64,000 nucleotides of DNA from Palaeococcus ferrophilus DSM 13482 (GTDB lineage Archaea; Methanobacteriota_B; Thermococci; Thermococcales; Thermococcaceae). Location: assembly GCF_000966265.1 (NCBI RefSeq), contig NZ_LANF01000011.1, positions 248,001 through 312,000 of the forward strand, in the 5' to 3' direction. Below are positions 52,690-61,467 of the stretch, piece after piece. Numbering within the stretch: position 1 is the first letter of the stretch; every line of letters begins with the position of its first letter. Below the pieces are notes generated by a model that was given only the letters and a program-made list of their open reading frames with translations, did not search any database and was not told where the DNA came from. Both the position numbers and the translations under genes were made by a program.

Positions 52690-53403
52690 ATGTACGTGGG
52701 TGAACTTCTCAAGAGCATGGAGAGAGTTTCAACAGGCGTTGAGGGGCTGGATGAGCTCATAGGTGGAGGACTAATCCCAGGGAGACTCTACCTACTCACG
52801 GGACCGCCTGGAAGCGGAAAAACAACCATAGGAATCCAGTTCCTCATTAAGGGTGCGGAGGACAACGAGAAGGGACTCTACATATCTCTCGTTGATGATC
52901 CAAAGGTCATCCTGCAGGACATGAGCAAGTACAACTTCAGCCTGCTCATGCACACGAAGGCGAGAAAGATAGTGTTCTACGACATAGGCTACAATCTCCT
53001 CCGCATGGAGGAGCGCCTGACGTGGAGGGAACTCTTCAGAAAGATGAAGGAGGCCATAGCGGCCGAAAAACCCAAGCGCGTCGTCATAGACTCCTTCACT
53101 TCCATGGAGAAGCTGGTGGCTGATCCAGAGAACAAGAGGAGGGAGCTTGGCTACTTCGTTAGGGCAATGGAGGAGATGGGTGTTACCGTACTAATGATAT
53201 CCGAGATGATGAGGTCAGAGGAGTACACCGACGAGTACTACCTGGCGAGCGGCGTTATAGTCATGCACCACTTCATGAGAAACTACTCGATGATACGCGC
53301 CCTCCAGATACTCAAGATGCGCGGAACGTCCCACGACAGCAACATGAAACGCGTCCGCTTCACCACGAACGGGGTAAGGGTTTACAACGAAGGGCCTTTC
53401 TGA
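52690..53403 (+). CDS. KaiC-like RecA-fold ATPase
   Basis: A 237-residue single-domain KaiC-like protein with intact Walker A GPPGSGKTT (about 38-46), preceded by the typical VSTGVEGLDELIGGGLIPG. Walker B is VVIDSFTSME (about 136-145). A conserved histidine-rich HHFMRN segment follows. Such proteins act as ATP-dependent signalling or motility factors in archaea. GGGATGGGTT precedes the ATG. It leads an apparent operon with a helical protein, a GH57 protein and an M28 peptidase. Confidence 0.88.
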   Translation: MYVGELLKSMERVSTGVEGLDELIGGGLIPGRLYLLTGPPGSGKTTIGIQFLIKGAEDNEKGLYISLVDDPKVILQDMSKYNFSLLMHTKARKIVFYDIGYNLLRMEERLTWRELFRKMKEAIAAEKPKRVVIDSFTSMEKLVADPENKRRELGYFVRAMEEMGVTVLMISEMMRSEEYTDEYYLASGVIVMHHFMRNYSMIRALQILKMRGTSHDSNMKRVRFTTNGVRVYNEGPF

Positions 53404-53413
53404 GGGGAGTAAA

Positions 53414-53875
53414 ATGAAGAAGGACGAGGAGATTAAAATCAGGAAGCGTGAGCTTATACGCGAGGCCTACCGCTTCGGATACTTCATCGGCTACCACGGT
53501 CACACGGAGTGGGTTGGCTGGGTCAGCGAGAAGAAGGAGGAGATCTACGAACGGGCAAAGGAGCTCGAGGTATACCCCCTCGTGAGGGACGCCTTCAGAC
53601 GCGGAAGGATTGATGGTGAGAGGCAGAGGATTGATGACATAAACCGCGGGGTAGCCGAGACGGGCCGCGCCGTGGAGGAAGAGGAGAAACCAAGGGTGAA
53701 GGTTGAGGCCAGGCCCATCACTGAAGAGGAGGGGATGGAGGAGGAGTTCAAGAGCTTCCTCGCGAGTCCGCGCATAATCGAACCCCCCGAGATACTCTCC
53801 ATGATGAAGGTCGTTGGTGAGCCCGGCTTTATGAAGCTCCCAGGAATGCTCGGCCAGAGGGGGGAGGAGGAATGA
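53414..53875 (+). CDS. Uncharacterised charged helical protein
   Basis: A 153-residue acidic/basic-rich protein with no recognised domain. The first 80 residues look like three helices with a conserved-looking AYRFGYFIGYHGHTEWVGWV segment (about 17-36); the middle (about 80-108) is a charged linker and the last third has proline-rich short motifs (EPPEILSMM). Its 3' end overlaps the GH57 start (ATGA), so it is coupled to it, and it follows the KaiC-like gene by 10 bases. It may be a partner of the ATPase. Confidence 0.7.
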   Translation: MKKDEEIKIRKRELIREAYRFGYFIGYHGHTEWVGWVSEKKEEIYERAKELEVYPLVRDAFRRGRIDGERQRIDDINRGVAETGRAVEEEEKPRVKVEARPITEEEGMEEEFKSFLASPRIIEPPEILSMMKVVGEPGFMKLPGMLGQRGEEE

Positions 53876-55671
53876 TGCAGAAGTTCGCCTACCACTTTCA
53901 CGCCTACCAGCCGGGCGATATAATCTACATCCACGACGGAACCGGCTGGGACCCCATAAAGTTCTCGGAAAGGCTCAGCCCCGTCGCCCTGAGGATAAGG
54001 GACGAGGAGGTTAAGGGACGCAACTGGACGCGGGCCATGATAAAGGCCTACGACTACGTGGACGAGACTCTCATGAGGCTGGAGAGGGGGGCTGTGAGCG
54101 TTGACATAGAGCCCTTCACCCTCTACCTCGTGCTTCGCTACAAGCCCAAGATATACGGCCACATCGCGTCCCTCCTCGGGGAGTACGTTGAAGCCGTCCC
54201 CACGACCCCCTTCCACCCCATAATGCCGCACCTCAGCAAGTTCACGCAGGAGGTGCTCGCGAGAGTTTCCTTCGACTTCTACTCACCATTCATAACGGGA
54301 AAGGACGTCCTCGGCTACTGGCTCCCCGAGGGAGTGATAGCCCGCGACAGCGCCCGCATAGTGAGGGAAGCCTCGCCGACGGACCTGGTTTTCCTGCTGG
54401 ACGAGAGGCAGTTCAAAGACCTCCACTTCCTGCAGGCGAAGTTCTCGTGCAACACCTTCAAAACTGACGGGCACTACGCCTACGTCTTCGGGAGGGACCA
54501 TCAGCTGAGCGATGCCTTCGCCTTCAACCAGCTCGATGCGGAGGGCCTGGTGAGGGCCGTGGCCGAGGGGAGGCTCGACATGTTCAAGGAGTCCCAGAAA
54601 ATCCCCTACCTCGTCTACCTGGCGAGCGACCTGGAGGCTCTCGTAAGCAACCCGACCCAGCTTGACAAGTTCATGAAGTGGCTCAACGGCCTCAGGGAGA
54701 GGGGAACCGAGCTAATAAACGCGCCCGAGTTCATAAGGAGAAAGAGGAGCGGGGAATACAAGTGCCTTGAAGGCGAATGCACGGAGAAGTTCGAGATAAA
54801 GGTGAAGGACTACTCCAGCTGGAGCGACTACTTCGACCTGAGCATTGACGGAACTACGAGCGACACGCGGTGGCTTGGGGTGCGGAGGGATGACAACAAG
54901 GCATACTCCAGGCAGTACCGCGGAAAGGAGTACTCTCAGCTCTGGAAGCTCGCTTTTACAAAACTCTCACGCGAGCTAAACAGAAGCATTCGCTACGGAA
55001 CCTTCGACCTTCTCAAGGCCTACGAGAAGAACCTGACCCTCGAGGGCTTCAAGGAGTTCCTCGTGAGGTACGCCAGGATTTTCTTCCGCGAGCACTATGA
55101 GTACTTCGAGATGGACACCAGCGTGGACTACGTGACGGAACCAGTTAAGGAGGTTGACCCCTCCATAAGCCTCAAGCTCGGGAGGATATACTACCTCGCC
55201 CTCCTCGGAAACCACTCGTGCCCGCGCTTCTGGGAGCACATTGACACGCGCGTGACCTTCGGCAACGTGGTGGCACTGAGCAAGGCCCTCAGCGAGCTCA
55301 TAGACCTCTACCTCGAGGAGGGAAGGGAAGAAAGGGCCCAGTACCTCTTCCTCGAGTACATGAAGCTCCTATCCTTCCCGCAGCTCTACTACGACTACGA
55401 GTTCTTCCGCATAGAGGGACTCAACGGATGGGAATCGAGCGAGGCGGCGTGGTTCGACTCGCTGAGAAGCCTCGTGCCCAACTCGACCTACAACGTGATA
55501 ACCAGGGCGGCGCTGTACGTGGCCCAGAGGGACTTCCCGAGGGACATAGCCTCTGCCCTCGAGGCTCTCTTTGATTTCAAGCAGGCGGTTCCAGATACCG
55601 GTCACATCCCCGGGGAGCTCCACGGAAAGTGGGGGAATACGGAGTGGTGCGAGCACAGGGGGAAGGACTAA
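53872..55671 (+). CDS. Glycoside hydrolase family 57-like protein
   Basis: A 599-residue protein with the GH57 opening motif (FAYHFHAYQPGD, about 5-16, the HxHxYQP type), the conserved WLPEG segment (about 150), and a central VFLLDERQF-like stretch (about 176). GH57 contains alpha-glucan hydrolases, transferases and branching enzymes; which activity is present cannot be told by eye and the catalytic aspartate is not placed. No signal peptide. It is coupled to the upstream gene and 39 bases before an M28 peptidase gene. Confidence 0.8.
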   Translation: MMQKFAYHFHAYQPGDIIYIHDGTGWDPIKFSERLSPVALRIRDEEVKGRNWTRAMIKAYDYVDETLMRLERGAVSVDIEPFTLYLVLRYKPKIYGHIASLLGEYVEAVPTTPFHPIMPHLSKFTQEVLARVSFDFYSPFITGKDVLGYWLPEGVIARDSARIVREASPTDLVFLLDERQFKDLHFLQAKFSCNTFKTDGHYAYVFGRDHQLSDAFAFNQLDAEGLVRAVAEGRLDMFKESQKIPYLVYLASDLEALVSNPTQLDKFMKWLNGLRERGTELINAPEFIRRKRSGEYKCLEGECTEKFEIKVKDYSSWSDYFDLSIDGTTSDTRWLGVRRDDNKAYSRQYRGKEYSQLWKLAFTKLSRELNRSIRYGTFDLLKAYEKNLTLEGFKEFLVRYARIFFREHYEYFEMDTSVDYVTEPVKEVDPSISLKLGRIYYLALLGNHSCPRFWEHIDTRVTFGNVVALSKALSELIDLYLEEGREERAQYLFLEYMKLLSFPQLYYDYEFFRIEGLNGWESSEAAWFDSLRSLVPNSTYNVITRAALYVAQRDFPRDIASALEALFDFKQAVPDTGHIPGELHGKWGNTEWCEHRGKD

Positions 55672-55710
55672 CCTTTTATCCTTTCCCTCCCTATTCTCCC
55701 CGGTGGTTCC

Positions 55711-57381
55711 ATGAGGCGTTTTCTTGGTGAGGCCGTCCTTTCAGTTGACAACGTGATGGAATTCATAGGAGACATAAGCAGATTCCACAGGATTCAGGGC
55801 TCGAGGGAGCTCGTTGAAGCCGCCAGATACGTGAAGGAGAAGCTCGACCTCTTCGGGGTAAGGGCCGAGATAATCGAGAAGAGTTACGATGGAGAAAGCC
55901 AGTACCTGACGCTTAGGAGCCCGATAGCCTGGAACCTGCTCCACGGCGAACTCGAGTTCGGGGAAAAGAGGCTCACCTCAGCTGAGACGCCCCTAGTGGC
56001 AATGGCCCACTCCCCCGGAGGAAGCTTCGAAGGGGAGGTTTTCATACCCCGCACCGAGGAGGATTGGGAGAGGGTGGAGGGCAAGGCGGTTCTTGTCGGG
56101 AGGGACTGGCGTGAGGCCTACAGGAGGGCGAACGAGAAGGGTGCGGCGGCCTTTATCGCCTACAGGGAAGGGACAGGAACGGCGGTTCCCTACATAGGTC
56201 TTTTCCTCACCGGGAAAGACCTCGAGTGGGCGAAGATTCCCGCCTTCGCGGTTCCCGAGACATGGGCGAAGGAGGCATTCTCAAAGGATATCACCGCTAA
56301 AGGCAGGCTTGAGGTGGAGATCAAGGAGCGGGAGGTTCTTCCCATAGTCTACGCAGAGGTCGGGAGCGCACCGTTCGTACTCTTCACAGCCCACCTGTGC
56401 CACCCAAGGCCCGGCGCCAACGACAACGCGAGCGGGAGCGCGATGCTGATAGAGCTGGCGAGAATCCTAAGCACCCTTCACAATGACTCATTCCGCTTCG
56501 GCTTCGCATTCCTCTGGGTTCCGGAGTACTACGGCACCCAGGCCTTCGTGGAGGAGATTGACATTAGTAAGTACTACGCGGTGATAAACCTCGACATGGT
56601 GGCGGGGAGCCAGGACAGGTCGGGATCAACGATAATGGCCATTAGAACCCCCTTATCACGCTTTTCCGTGGTTTCCGGTCTTCTGGAGTACTTCCTCGAT
56701 AGGGCCAACGTCTCCGGCAGCAGCTTTTCGGGGAGCCCAATGCCGCGCCTGAGACTCAAGGGCTCCCCCTACGAGATGGGCAGCGACCACGACGTCTTCA
56801 ACTTCTTTGGGGTACCCTCCGTGATGGCAATAACGTGGCCGGACAGACACTACCACTCGAGCGCCGATACGGTTGAAAAGCTCAGCAGGGAGAGCGTGGG
56901 GATTATAGGGAGGGCCGTCCTTGCCACCGCCCTCGCGCTGGCTAGGGCGGAGGATGAGGAGCTCCGGCGCTTTGCCAGAGCCTACGCCATGAAATACCTG
57001 GGAGAGCTTGGAATGGAGGGAGAGACGGACGTGAGCGAAAGGCTCGTTATGAAGGGTCTCGCGAGGGACGCCCGCTTCCTCGGCATTGACGTTGGTCATG
57101 CCTTTGAGGGAAGCGGCTGGCTCCGCTGGGTGAAGAGGGGCAGGATAAGCAGGGAGGCAATAGCGATGGCCGACGAGGAACTGGCCAGGCGCTTCAGGAA
57201 ACTCACAAGGGACAGGAAGCTGCTCGTCCACCTTCACGAGCTCGTGATGCTCTCGGAGATTCTTCCGGAGAAGGAGGCGTTCAGAGCACTCCGCGAGGAG
57301 TACAGAGAAATCAACGAAGAGAAGCTGAAGGAGGGGGTTGATATACTCAAAAAGGCCGGAATAGTTGAGGAGATAAGCTAA
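55711..57381 (+). CDS. M28 family zinc aminopeptidase-like protein
   Basis: A 556-residue protein with an N-terminal PA-like insert (about 75-180) and an M28 catalytic domain. Candidate zinc ligands: the H in FTAHLCHP (about 231), the D in GANDNASGSA (about 241), the E of WVPEYYG (about 272), the D in INLDMVAG (about 296) and the H in RHYHSSADT (about 383). It lacks a signal peptide, so it is cytosolic. The last 150 residues (about 410-556) are mostly helical and not typical of M28. GGTGGTTCC precedes the ATG. Confidence 0.85.
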   Translation: MRRFLGEAVLSVDNVMEFIGDISRFHRIQGSRELVEAARYVKEKLDLFGVRAEIIEKSYDGESQYLTLRSPIAWNLLHGELEFGEKRLTSAETPLVAMAHSPGGSFEGEVFIPRTEEDWERVEGKAVLVGRDWREAYRRANEKGAAAFIAYREGTGTAVPYIGLFLTGKDLEWAKIPAFAVPETWAKEAFSKDITAKGRLEVEIKEREVLPIVYAEVGSAPFVLFTAHLCHPRPGANDNASGSAMLIELARILSTLHNDSFRFGFAFLWVPEYYGTQAFVEEIDISKYYAVINLDMVAGSQDRSGSTIMAIRTPLSRFSVVSGLLEYFLDRANVSGSSFSGSPMPRLRLKGSPYEMGSDHDVFNFFGVPSVMAITWPDRHYHSSADTVEKLSRESVGIIGRAVLATALALARAEDEELRRFARAYAMKYLGELGMEGETDVSERLVMKGLARDARFLGIDVGHAFEGSGWLRWVKRGRISREAIAMADEELARRFRKLTRDRKLLVHLHELVMLSEILPEKEAFRALREEYREINEEKLKEGVDILKKAGIVEEIS

Positions 57382-57705
57382 TCACTCACCACGTTCCTGG
57401 AGTTCCCTCTCCAGCTCGTTTATCTTTTTCAGGAGGTTCTCCTTTATCTTCTCGAGGAGCTCGTGAGGGGATACAGCCGTGTACGTGTAGCCCAGCCAGC
57501 CTTCCTCTATGAGCTTTCTCCTGAGGAAGCCCCTCCTGTAGAGGTTTAGAACGTGCTCCCTCACGGAGCGCTCGCTGAGCCCCACCTCTCGCTGTATCTC
57601 GGTGACACGCATGGGGGTCTTCTTCTCGAGCAACGTCAGGTATATGCGAATCTCGCTCTTCTTAACCCCGAGGGATCTGAGGAGTGCCACTACCTTGTCG
57701 TTCAT
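57382..57705 (-). CDS. Winged-HTH regulator (TrmB-like)
   Basis: A 107-residue regulator. The wHTH (about 15-65) includes SEIRIYLTLLEKKTPMRVTEIQREVGLSERSVREHV, followed by a short coiled coil (about 85-105), a size like small TrmB-type or MarR-like archaeal regulators. It converges on the M28 peptidase with no gap between stop codons. ATG 57705 follows AGGTGGGAAAC; a GTG nine bases earlier is possible. It may act on its own promoter or on unknown genes. Confidence 0.8.
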   Translation of the reverse strand: MNDKVVALLRSLGVKKSEIRIYLTLLEKKTPMRVTEIQREVGLSERSVREHVLNLYRRGFLRRKLIEEGWLGYTYTAVSPHELLEKIKENLLKKINELERELQERGE

Positions 57706-57787
57706 GTTTCCCACCTATGCAAACTTAAGTTCATACTTCATGTTCATAAAGCTTGCGGTTCCGAAGGATTTTCCCATGAACGCGATT

Positions 57788-58423
57788 TTATTCGAACATA
57801 ATTTCACCGATGTACGTCCAGTTCGGAAGGTAAACCTCACCAACCTTTGCATTCTTCAGGAAAGGCACCATCTTTATGCCCCTCCTCACGTCGAAGCCCT
57901 CGATGTAGGGGTTGATTGTGGGCAGGATGAAGAAGCGGCCGACCTTTAGGTAGCATTTAGTCTTTCTAACGGCGCTTCCAACGTTCACGCTCACCGCGGG
58001 ATGTATGTGGCCAAGGAAGGCCCTCTCAAACTCAACATCGGGCAGGGACGTGTGCCCGTGGAGGAACAGGTTTCCGTCCAGGACGAAATGGTCCGAAACC
58101 CTGAGGTTGGGAAAGTCCCTCTCGAGGAGCTCGATCTGGCCGTCGTGGTTTCCCTTGGCGATCCAGACCTCAACGTCGCCCAGGGTGGAGAAGAACTCCG
58201 TGAGGAGCTTCCTCGTGAAGGGCTTCATCGAGAGGGGTTCCTTGACGTCGCCGAGGATAACGAGAAGGTCGGGGTCTTTCTCAACCACGAAATCAGACAG
58301 TCTCAGCTCAAACCCCGTTCTGATTCGGAGCCCGCGGGGGAGCTCAAAGGCTATGTGAGGATCGGCTATGAGAAGCACCCTTCCGACGGAGGTTTCCAGT
58401 TCAAGACTCAGCCGCTCGAACAT
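57788..58423 (-). CDS. Metallophosphoesterase
   Basis: A 211-residue calcineurin-like phosphoesterase, paralogue of 6714-7403. The metal-binding blocks are IADPHIAF (about 18-25), GDVKEP (about 58-63), KGNHDG (about 91-96), LHGHT (about 124-128) and LGHIHP (about 138-143). The DPH replaces the DLH of the other copy. It lies 30 bases behind the eL41 gene and probably shares its promoter. Substrate unknown. Confidence 0.85.
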   Translation of the reverse strand: MFERLSLELETSVGRVLLIADPHIAFELPRGLRIRTGFELRLSDFVVEKDPDLLVILGDVKEPLSMKPFTRKLLTEFFSTLGDVEVWIAKGNHDGQIELLERDFPNLRVSDHFVLDGNLFLHGHTSLPDVEFERAFLGHIHPAVSVNVGSAVRKTKCYLKVGRFFILPTINPYIEGFDVRRGIKMVPFLKNAKVGEVYLPNWTYIGEIMFE

Positions 58424-58453
58424 GTCCCCACCAAAGAGAAAAGGGAGTCGAGG

Positions 58454-58567
58454 TCAGATCAGACCTCTCTCTTTCCTGTGCTGCCTCTTGAGCCTGCGTA
58501 TCCTCTTCTTGATCCACTTCCACCTCATCCTTCCCTTCTTCTTCCACTTCCTTGGTCTCCTCTTCAT
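58454..58567 (-). CDS. rpl41e: 50S ribosomal protein eL41
   Basis: A 37-residue, extremely basic peptide: [18 protein letters not shown]..., ending RKERGLI. Nearly every residue is lysine, arginine or tryptophan, as in archaeal eL41, a single helix at the interface between ribosomal subunits. ATG 58567 follows GGGGTGATGCTC; an ATG six bases earlier is less well spaced. It is too short for usual gene finders. It precedes the metallophosphoesterase by 30 bases. Confidence 0.88.
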   Translation of the reverse strand: MKRRPRKWKKKGRMRWKWIKKRIRRLKRQHRKERGLI

Positions 58568-58939
58568 GAGCATCACCCCTGTAATCGTCCAAGCTTGGCT
58601 TTCTTGGGGTGCCTTTTAAACTTTTCCCCACGGGCCTGAAAATAATCGGTTTTCGCCAACCTCCATTCTAAGGCTTTCTCACCCACCAAACGGACGTTTA
58701 AACTTCCCCCCAGAGGACAGTGCAACAATGATTTTTGGTGGTCCTTTTCAGCCCATCAACCATAGAATTAGTCCAAACCCCCATCGCAATCTTTTAATTA
58801 TTGCGAAGGCATTGTTGAGGGTTTTTGATTACCTTCTCCATCCAAAAAGGACCCACAGCGAAGTTTCCAACAACCGGACGTTCACAACACAAATCAAAAA
58901 CCCAAAAAGGGATGGGAGCGTAGAGGAAACGGTGGTGGT
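58568..58939. other. Intergenic region with several inverted-repeat pairs
   Basis: This 370-base stretch separates divergent eL41 and nitrilase genes. Perfect complementary pairs are GGGTTTTTGAT (58819-58829) with ATCAAAAACCC (58893-58903), CAACAAT (about 58730) with ATTGTTG (about 58811), and GGTCCTTTT (about 58740) with AAAAGGACC (about 58845). A T-rich TATA-like TCTTTTAATTATTG is at 58791-58804. A 71-codon ORF (58728-58943) does not look like a protein. The region may encode a structured RNA. Confidence 0.35.
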
Positions 58940-59734
58940 ATGAAGGTAGCCTACGTCCAGATGAGACCTGTTCTCCTCGAGCCGGAACTCAACTATTCGA
59001 GGGCCGAGGAGCTCATAAGGGTGGCCGCGGACAAGGGTGCAAAGCTTATAGTCCTTCCGGAGCTCTTCGATACGGGCTACAACTTCAAGAGCAGGGAAGA
59101 GGTCGAGAGCGTAGCGGGCCAGATACCCGACGGTCCGACGACGGAGTTCTTAATGGAGCTCTCGAGAGAGCTGGGAGTTTTCATAGTGGCCGGAACCGCC
59201 GAAAAGGACGAGAGGGGGAGGCTCTACAACTCCGCGGTGATAACTGGCCCGATAGGGAGCGGCTACATAGGGAAGTACCGCAAGGTGCACCTCTTCTACC
59301 GCGAGAAGCTCTTCTTCGAGCCCGGCGACCTGGGCTTTCGCGTCTTCAACATCGGCACAGCGAAGGTGGGGGTCATGGTATGCTTCGACTGGTTCTTCCC
59401 CGAGAGCGCGAGAACGCTCGCCTTCAAGGGCGCCGAGATAATAGCCCACCCCAGCAACCTCGTGATGCCCTACGCGCCGAGGGCCATGCCGATAAGGGCA
59501 CTCGAGAACCGTGTTTACACGGTAACCGCCAACAGGGTCGGTGAGGAGAGGGGCCTCAGGTTCATAGGTAAGAGCACGATAGCCTCTCCAAAGGCGGAAG
59601 TTCTGGCCATGGGGAGCGAAGAGGAGGAAGAGGTTGGGGTGGTCGAGATAGACCTCTCGCTGGCGAGAAACAAGAGGATAAACGAAATGAATGACGTCTT
59701 CAAGGACCGCCGGCCGGAGCACTACTCCCTCTGA
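58940..59734 (+). CDS. Carbon-nitrogen hydrolase (nitrilase/amidase superfamily)
   Basis: A 264-residue cytosolic amidase of the nitrilase superfamily, close to the Pyrococcus enzyme PH0642. The Glu-Lys-Cys triad is in LPELFDTGY (E about 41), KYRKVHLF (K about 112) and MVCFDWFFPE (C about 145). Aliphatic nitriles or amides are possible substrates. GGTGGTGGT precedes the ATG. Its end overlaps the convergent methyltransferase gene by 35 bases. Confidence 0.9.
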   Translation: MKVAYVQMRPVLLEPELNYSRAEELIRVAADKGAKLIVLPELFDTGYNFKSREEVESVAGQIPDGPTTEFLMELSRELGVFIVAGTAEKDERGRLYNSAVITGPIGSGYIGKYRKVHLFYREKLFFEPGDLGFRVFNIGTAKVGVMVCFDWFFPESARTLAFKGAEIIAHPSNLVMPYAPRAMPIRALENRVYTVTANRVGEERGLRFIGKSTIASPKAEVLAMGSEEEEEVGVVEIDLSLARNKRINEMNDVFKDRRPEHYSL

Positions 59735-60509
59735 GCTTCAGCTCCGCCACCCTCTTCTCCGGTTTTTTGAAGAGGATGACGTTCCCAACCCCTTCCATCC
59801 CGTGCTCCTCCATCGTTATCAACCCGTACTCCCTGAAGAAGACGCTCCCTATCGCAAGCTGCGTGGCTAAATCCCAGTAGTGGAAGTCAACATCGCTTAT
59901 CTTTTTGAACCCCGGAAGGACGTAGTAGCCCCTCTTAAACGTCCCCCTCACGAAGTCGTAGCCCTCGTGCATCGAGGCTATGGTGTAGTTCTCCCTCCGC
60001 CCCTCGATGAGGAACTCCCTGTAACCGGCGCGGTAGAGAATCCAGTAAACCCTGTCCATGTCCTCTATGAGGAAAACGCCGTCGTCGCTTAGGATGGATG
60101 CCACGTTCGCGAAGAGCTTTACCGCGTCGAAGGGGTCGAAGTGCGGCATCGTGTAGCCCCAGAGAACCGCAACATCGTGCTCGCCCACGAGTCTCGCTGC
60201 CTCCCTCGCGTCGCCCTGGACGAGTTTGAGCTCGGGGCTTATTCCCGCTATTCCAAGCCACTCTTCCGCTTTTTCAAGGTCTTCCATTCGGGCGTCTAAA
60301 ACCGTGAGAAGCCTCGCACCGGTCGCCTTCGCGAGGGCGACTCCGGCTATGCCCGTTCCGGCGCAGACGTCGAGGACTCTGCCTCCCTTTGGAAGGCTAT
60401 CCGATATTGACTCGAAAAACTCCGCTATCCTCTCAAACCTCTCCCTCGCCCTCTCGTCCGCCGGGTTCATCCGCCAGTTTATGTGGCGGTAGAGCTCCTC
60501 GAGGGACAT
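59700..60509 (-). CDS. Class I SAM-dependent methyltransferase
   Basis: A 269-residue methyltransferase. Motif I is VLDVCAGTGIAGVAL (about 45-59), motif post I LLTVLDARMEDLEKA (about 68-82), motif II-like VQGDAREAARL (about 96-106) and DVAVLWGYTM (about 111-120). The C-terminal half (about 170-255), with DFVRGTF and KKISDVDFHYWD, has no recognised family. The substrate is unknown. The gene overlaps the nitrilase 3' end in the opposite direction, so the last 11 codons are shared. Confidence 0.85.
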   Translation of the reverse strand: MSLEELYRHINWRMNPADERARERFERIAEFFESISDSLPKGGRVLDVCAGTGIAGVALAKATGARLLTVLDARMEDLEKAEEWLGIAGISPELKLVQGDAREAARLVGEHDVAVLWGYTMPHFDPFDAVKLFANVASILSDDGVFLIEDMDRVYWILYRAGYREFLIEGRRENYTIASMHEGYDFVRGTFKRGYYVLPGFKKISDVDFHYWDLATQLAIGSVFFREYGLITMEEHGMEGVGNVILFKKPEKRVAELKLRGSSAPAGGP

Positions 60510-60556
60510 GGCATCACCACACTAGAGAGTGAGAGGGATAATTTAAGCCTATCGAA

Positions 60557-60591
60557 AGGATTAAATATTTCGTCAACTTACTTAGGTTGAC
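60557..60591 (+). promoter_or_regulatory. Promoter with palindromic operator of the 60.6-62.5 kb unit
   Basis: TATA box GATTAAATATTTC (60559-60571) is followed directly by GTCAACTTACTTAGGTTGAC (60572-60591), an inverted repeat with perfect outer arms GTCAAC/GTTGAC. The predicted start of transcription falls inside or at the end of the repeat. A HTH protein encoded by the same unit (62142-62534) may be the ligand. Confidence 0.55.
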
Positions 60592-60602
60592 AAGGTGGTG
60601 GT

Positions 60603-60776
60603 ATGAAGGCCGGCCCGCCGAGGGTGTTATGGTGGCGGCCTCATGTGGGACGGAGACCTCTTGGAGAGGAGCATACTAATCCTCGTAACCGAAAAGGGGG
60701 TTTACACGCTCAACTACTCGTCAAGGAAGGGGATACTGCCTTAATGTCCCATCTTGGTGGTGCCAATGAGAGTTGA
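60603..60776 (+). CDS. Doubtful small ORF, possibly degraded
   Basis: A 57-codon ORF beginning MKAGPPRVLWWRPHVG. A strong site, AAGGTGGTGGT, precedes the ATG. The +1 frame of the same stretch (about 60640-60744) reads more like protein: MWDGDLLERSILILVTEKGVY, ending RKGILP. A single-base shift after about 60620 may have joined start and second frame in the past. I therefore cannot say which product is made. It overlaps the next gene by 11 bases. Confidence 0.3.
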   Translation: MKAGPPRVLWWRPHVGRRPLGEEHTNPRNRKGGLHAQLLVKEGDTALMSHLGGANES

Positions 60777-61467
60777 AGGCACAAAACCGGCTAACTTCTC
60801 AGGACTTCCACTTATTCTATTGGGGTTCTCATTCCTCCTGATAATCGGAGTTCCAAGACTTGCCAAGGATTGGTGGTACATCTCGCTCGTAGGCTGGCTC
60901 TTCCTCGCGGCTTCATGGGGAACATCGGTTGAGGTGGAAGGGGAAACATTGAGGCTCAAGTACGCCTTTGGCAAACTAACGATTAACGTTCCTCTCTCCG
61001 AAATAGAAGACGTTAAAGTAGTGAGCAAGCTTGAGAGAGCAGTCATGATAAGGGAATTTCCGGAATTGTACGTTTTAATCACTGCCAGTGCGCTGTTCGT
61101 CTTCCTTGACCTTTTGCTCCTTCCCAGCGGGCTTTTGGAGGGGTACTACTTTGGCGACATAGGCCTGATATTCTTCGGCGTTCTTTACCTCGCGGTTATG
61201 TCCCTGCCGTTCAATAGGATTAACATCGCCTTCCTCTTTGGAGTTCTTGATCTGTTCTTTGCGACACTTCTTATGAAGCTGAAAATGGGTTATGTTGATC
61301 CCGTATCTGTTTTGATCTGGGGTGTATTAGGTCTCCTTTTTGTTGCCGAGTATTACCGTAAGGACTACGTTGTGATAACAGCCCAAAGGGGAAAGTACCC
61401 CCTTATGGCCCAAAAGCCTGAGGTGTTACTAAAGTCCATAATTGGAGGTGTTCCCGGTGAGGCTTAA
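60766..61467 (+). CDS. Membrane protein with PH-like core, paralogue of the next gene
   Basis: A 233-residue protein. Two N-terminal helices (about 10-28, 32-46) are followed by a short PH-like segment (VEGETLRLKYAFGKLTINV, with PLSEIEDVKVVSKLERAV, about 50-86), then four further helices (about 98-190). Its paralogue next door has the matching NGKELVLLHGLGLIKERIP and PLDSIEEVSILSRLEYGTV. ATG 60766 follows GGTGGTGCCA. Function is unknown; the fold suggests a small sensor or anchor. The pair is followed by an HTH regulator. Confidence 0.72.
   Translation: MRVEGTKPANFSGLPLILLGFSFLLIIGVPRLAKDWWYISLVGWLFLAASWGTSVEVEGETLRLKYAFGKLTINVPLSEIEDVKVVSKLERAVMIREFPELYVLITASALFVFLDLLLLPSGLLEGYYFGDIGLIFFGVLYLAVMSLPFNRINIAFLFGVLDLFFATLLMKLKMGYVDPVSVLIWGVLGLLFVAEYYRKDYVVITAQRGKYPLMAQKPEVLLKSIIGGVPGEA

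Noticed and set aside
58728-58943. 71-codon ORF overlapping the nitrilase ATG
   Set aside because: The amino acid pattern is not protein-like, and its GTGGTGGTATGA end is just the nitrilase ribosome binding site and start codon.
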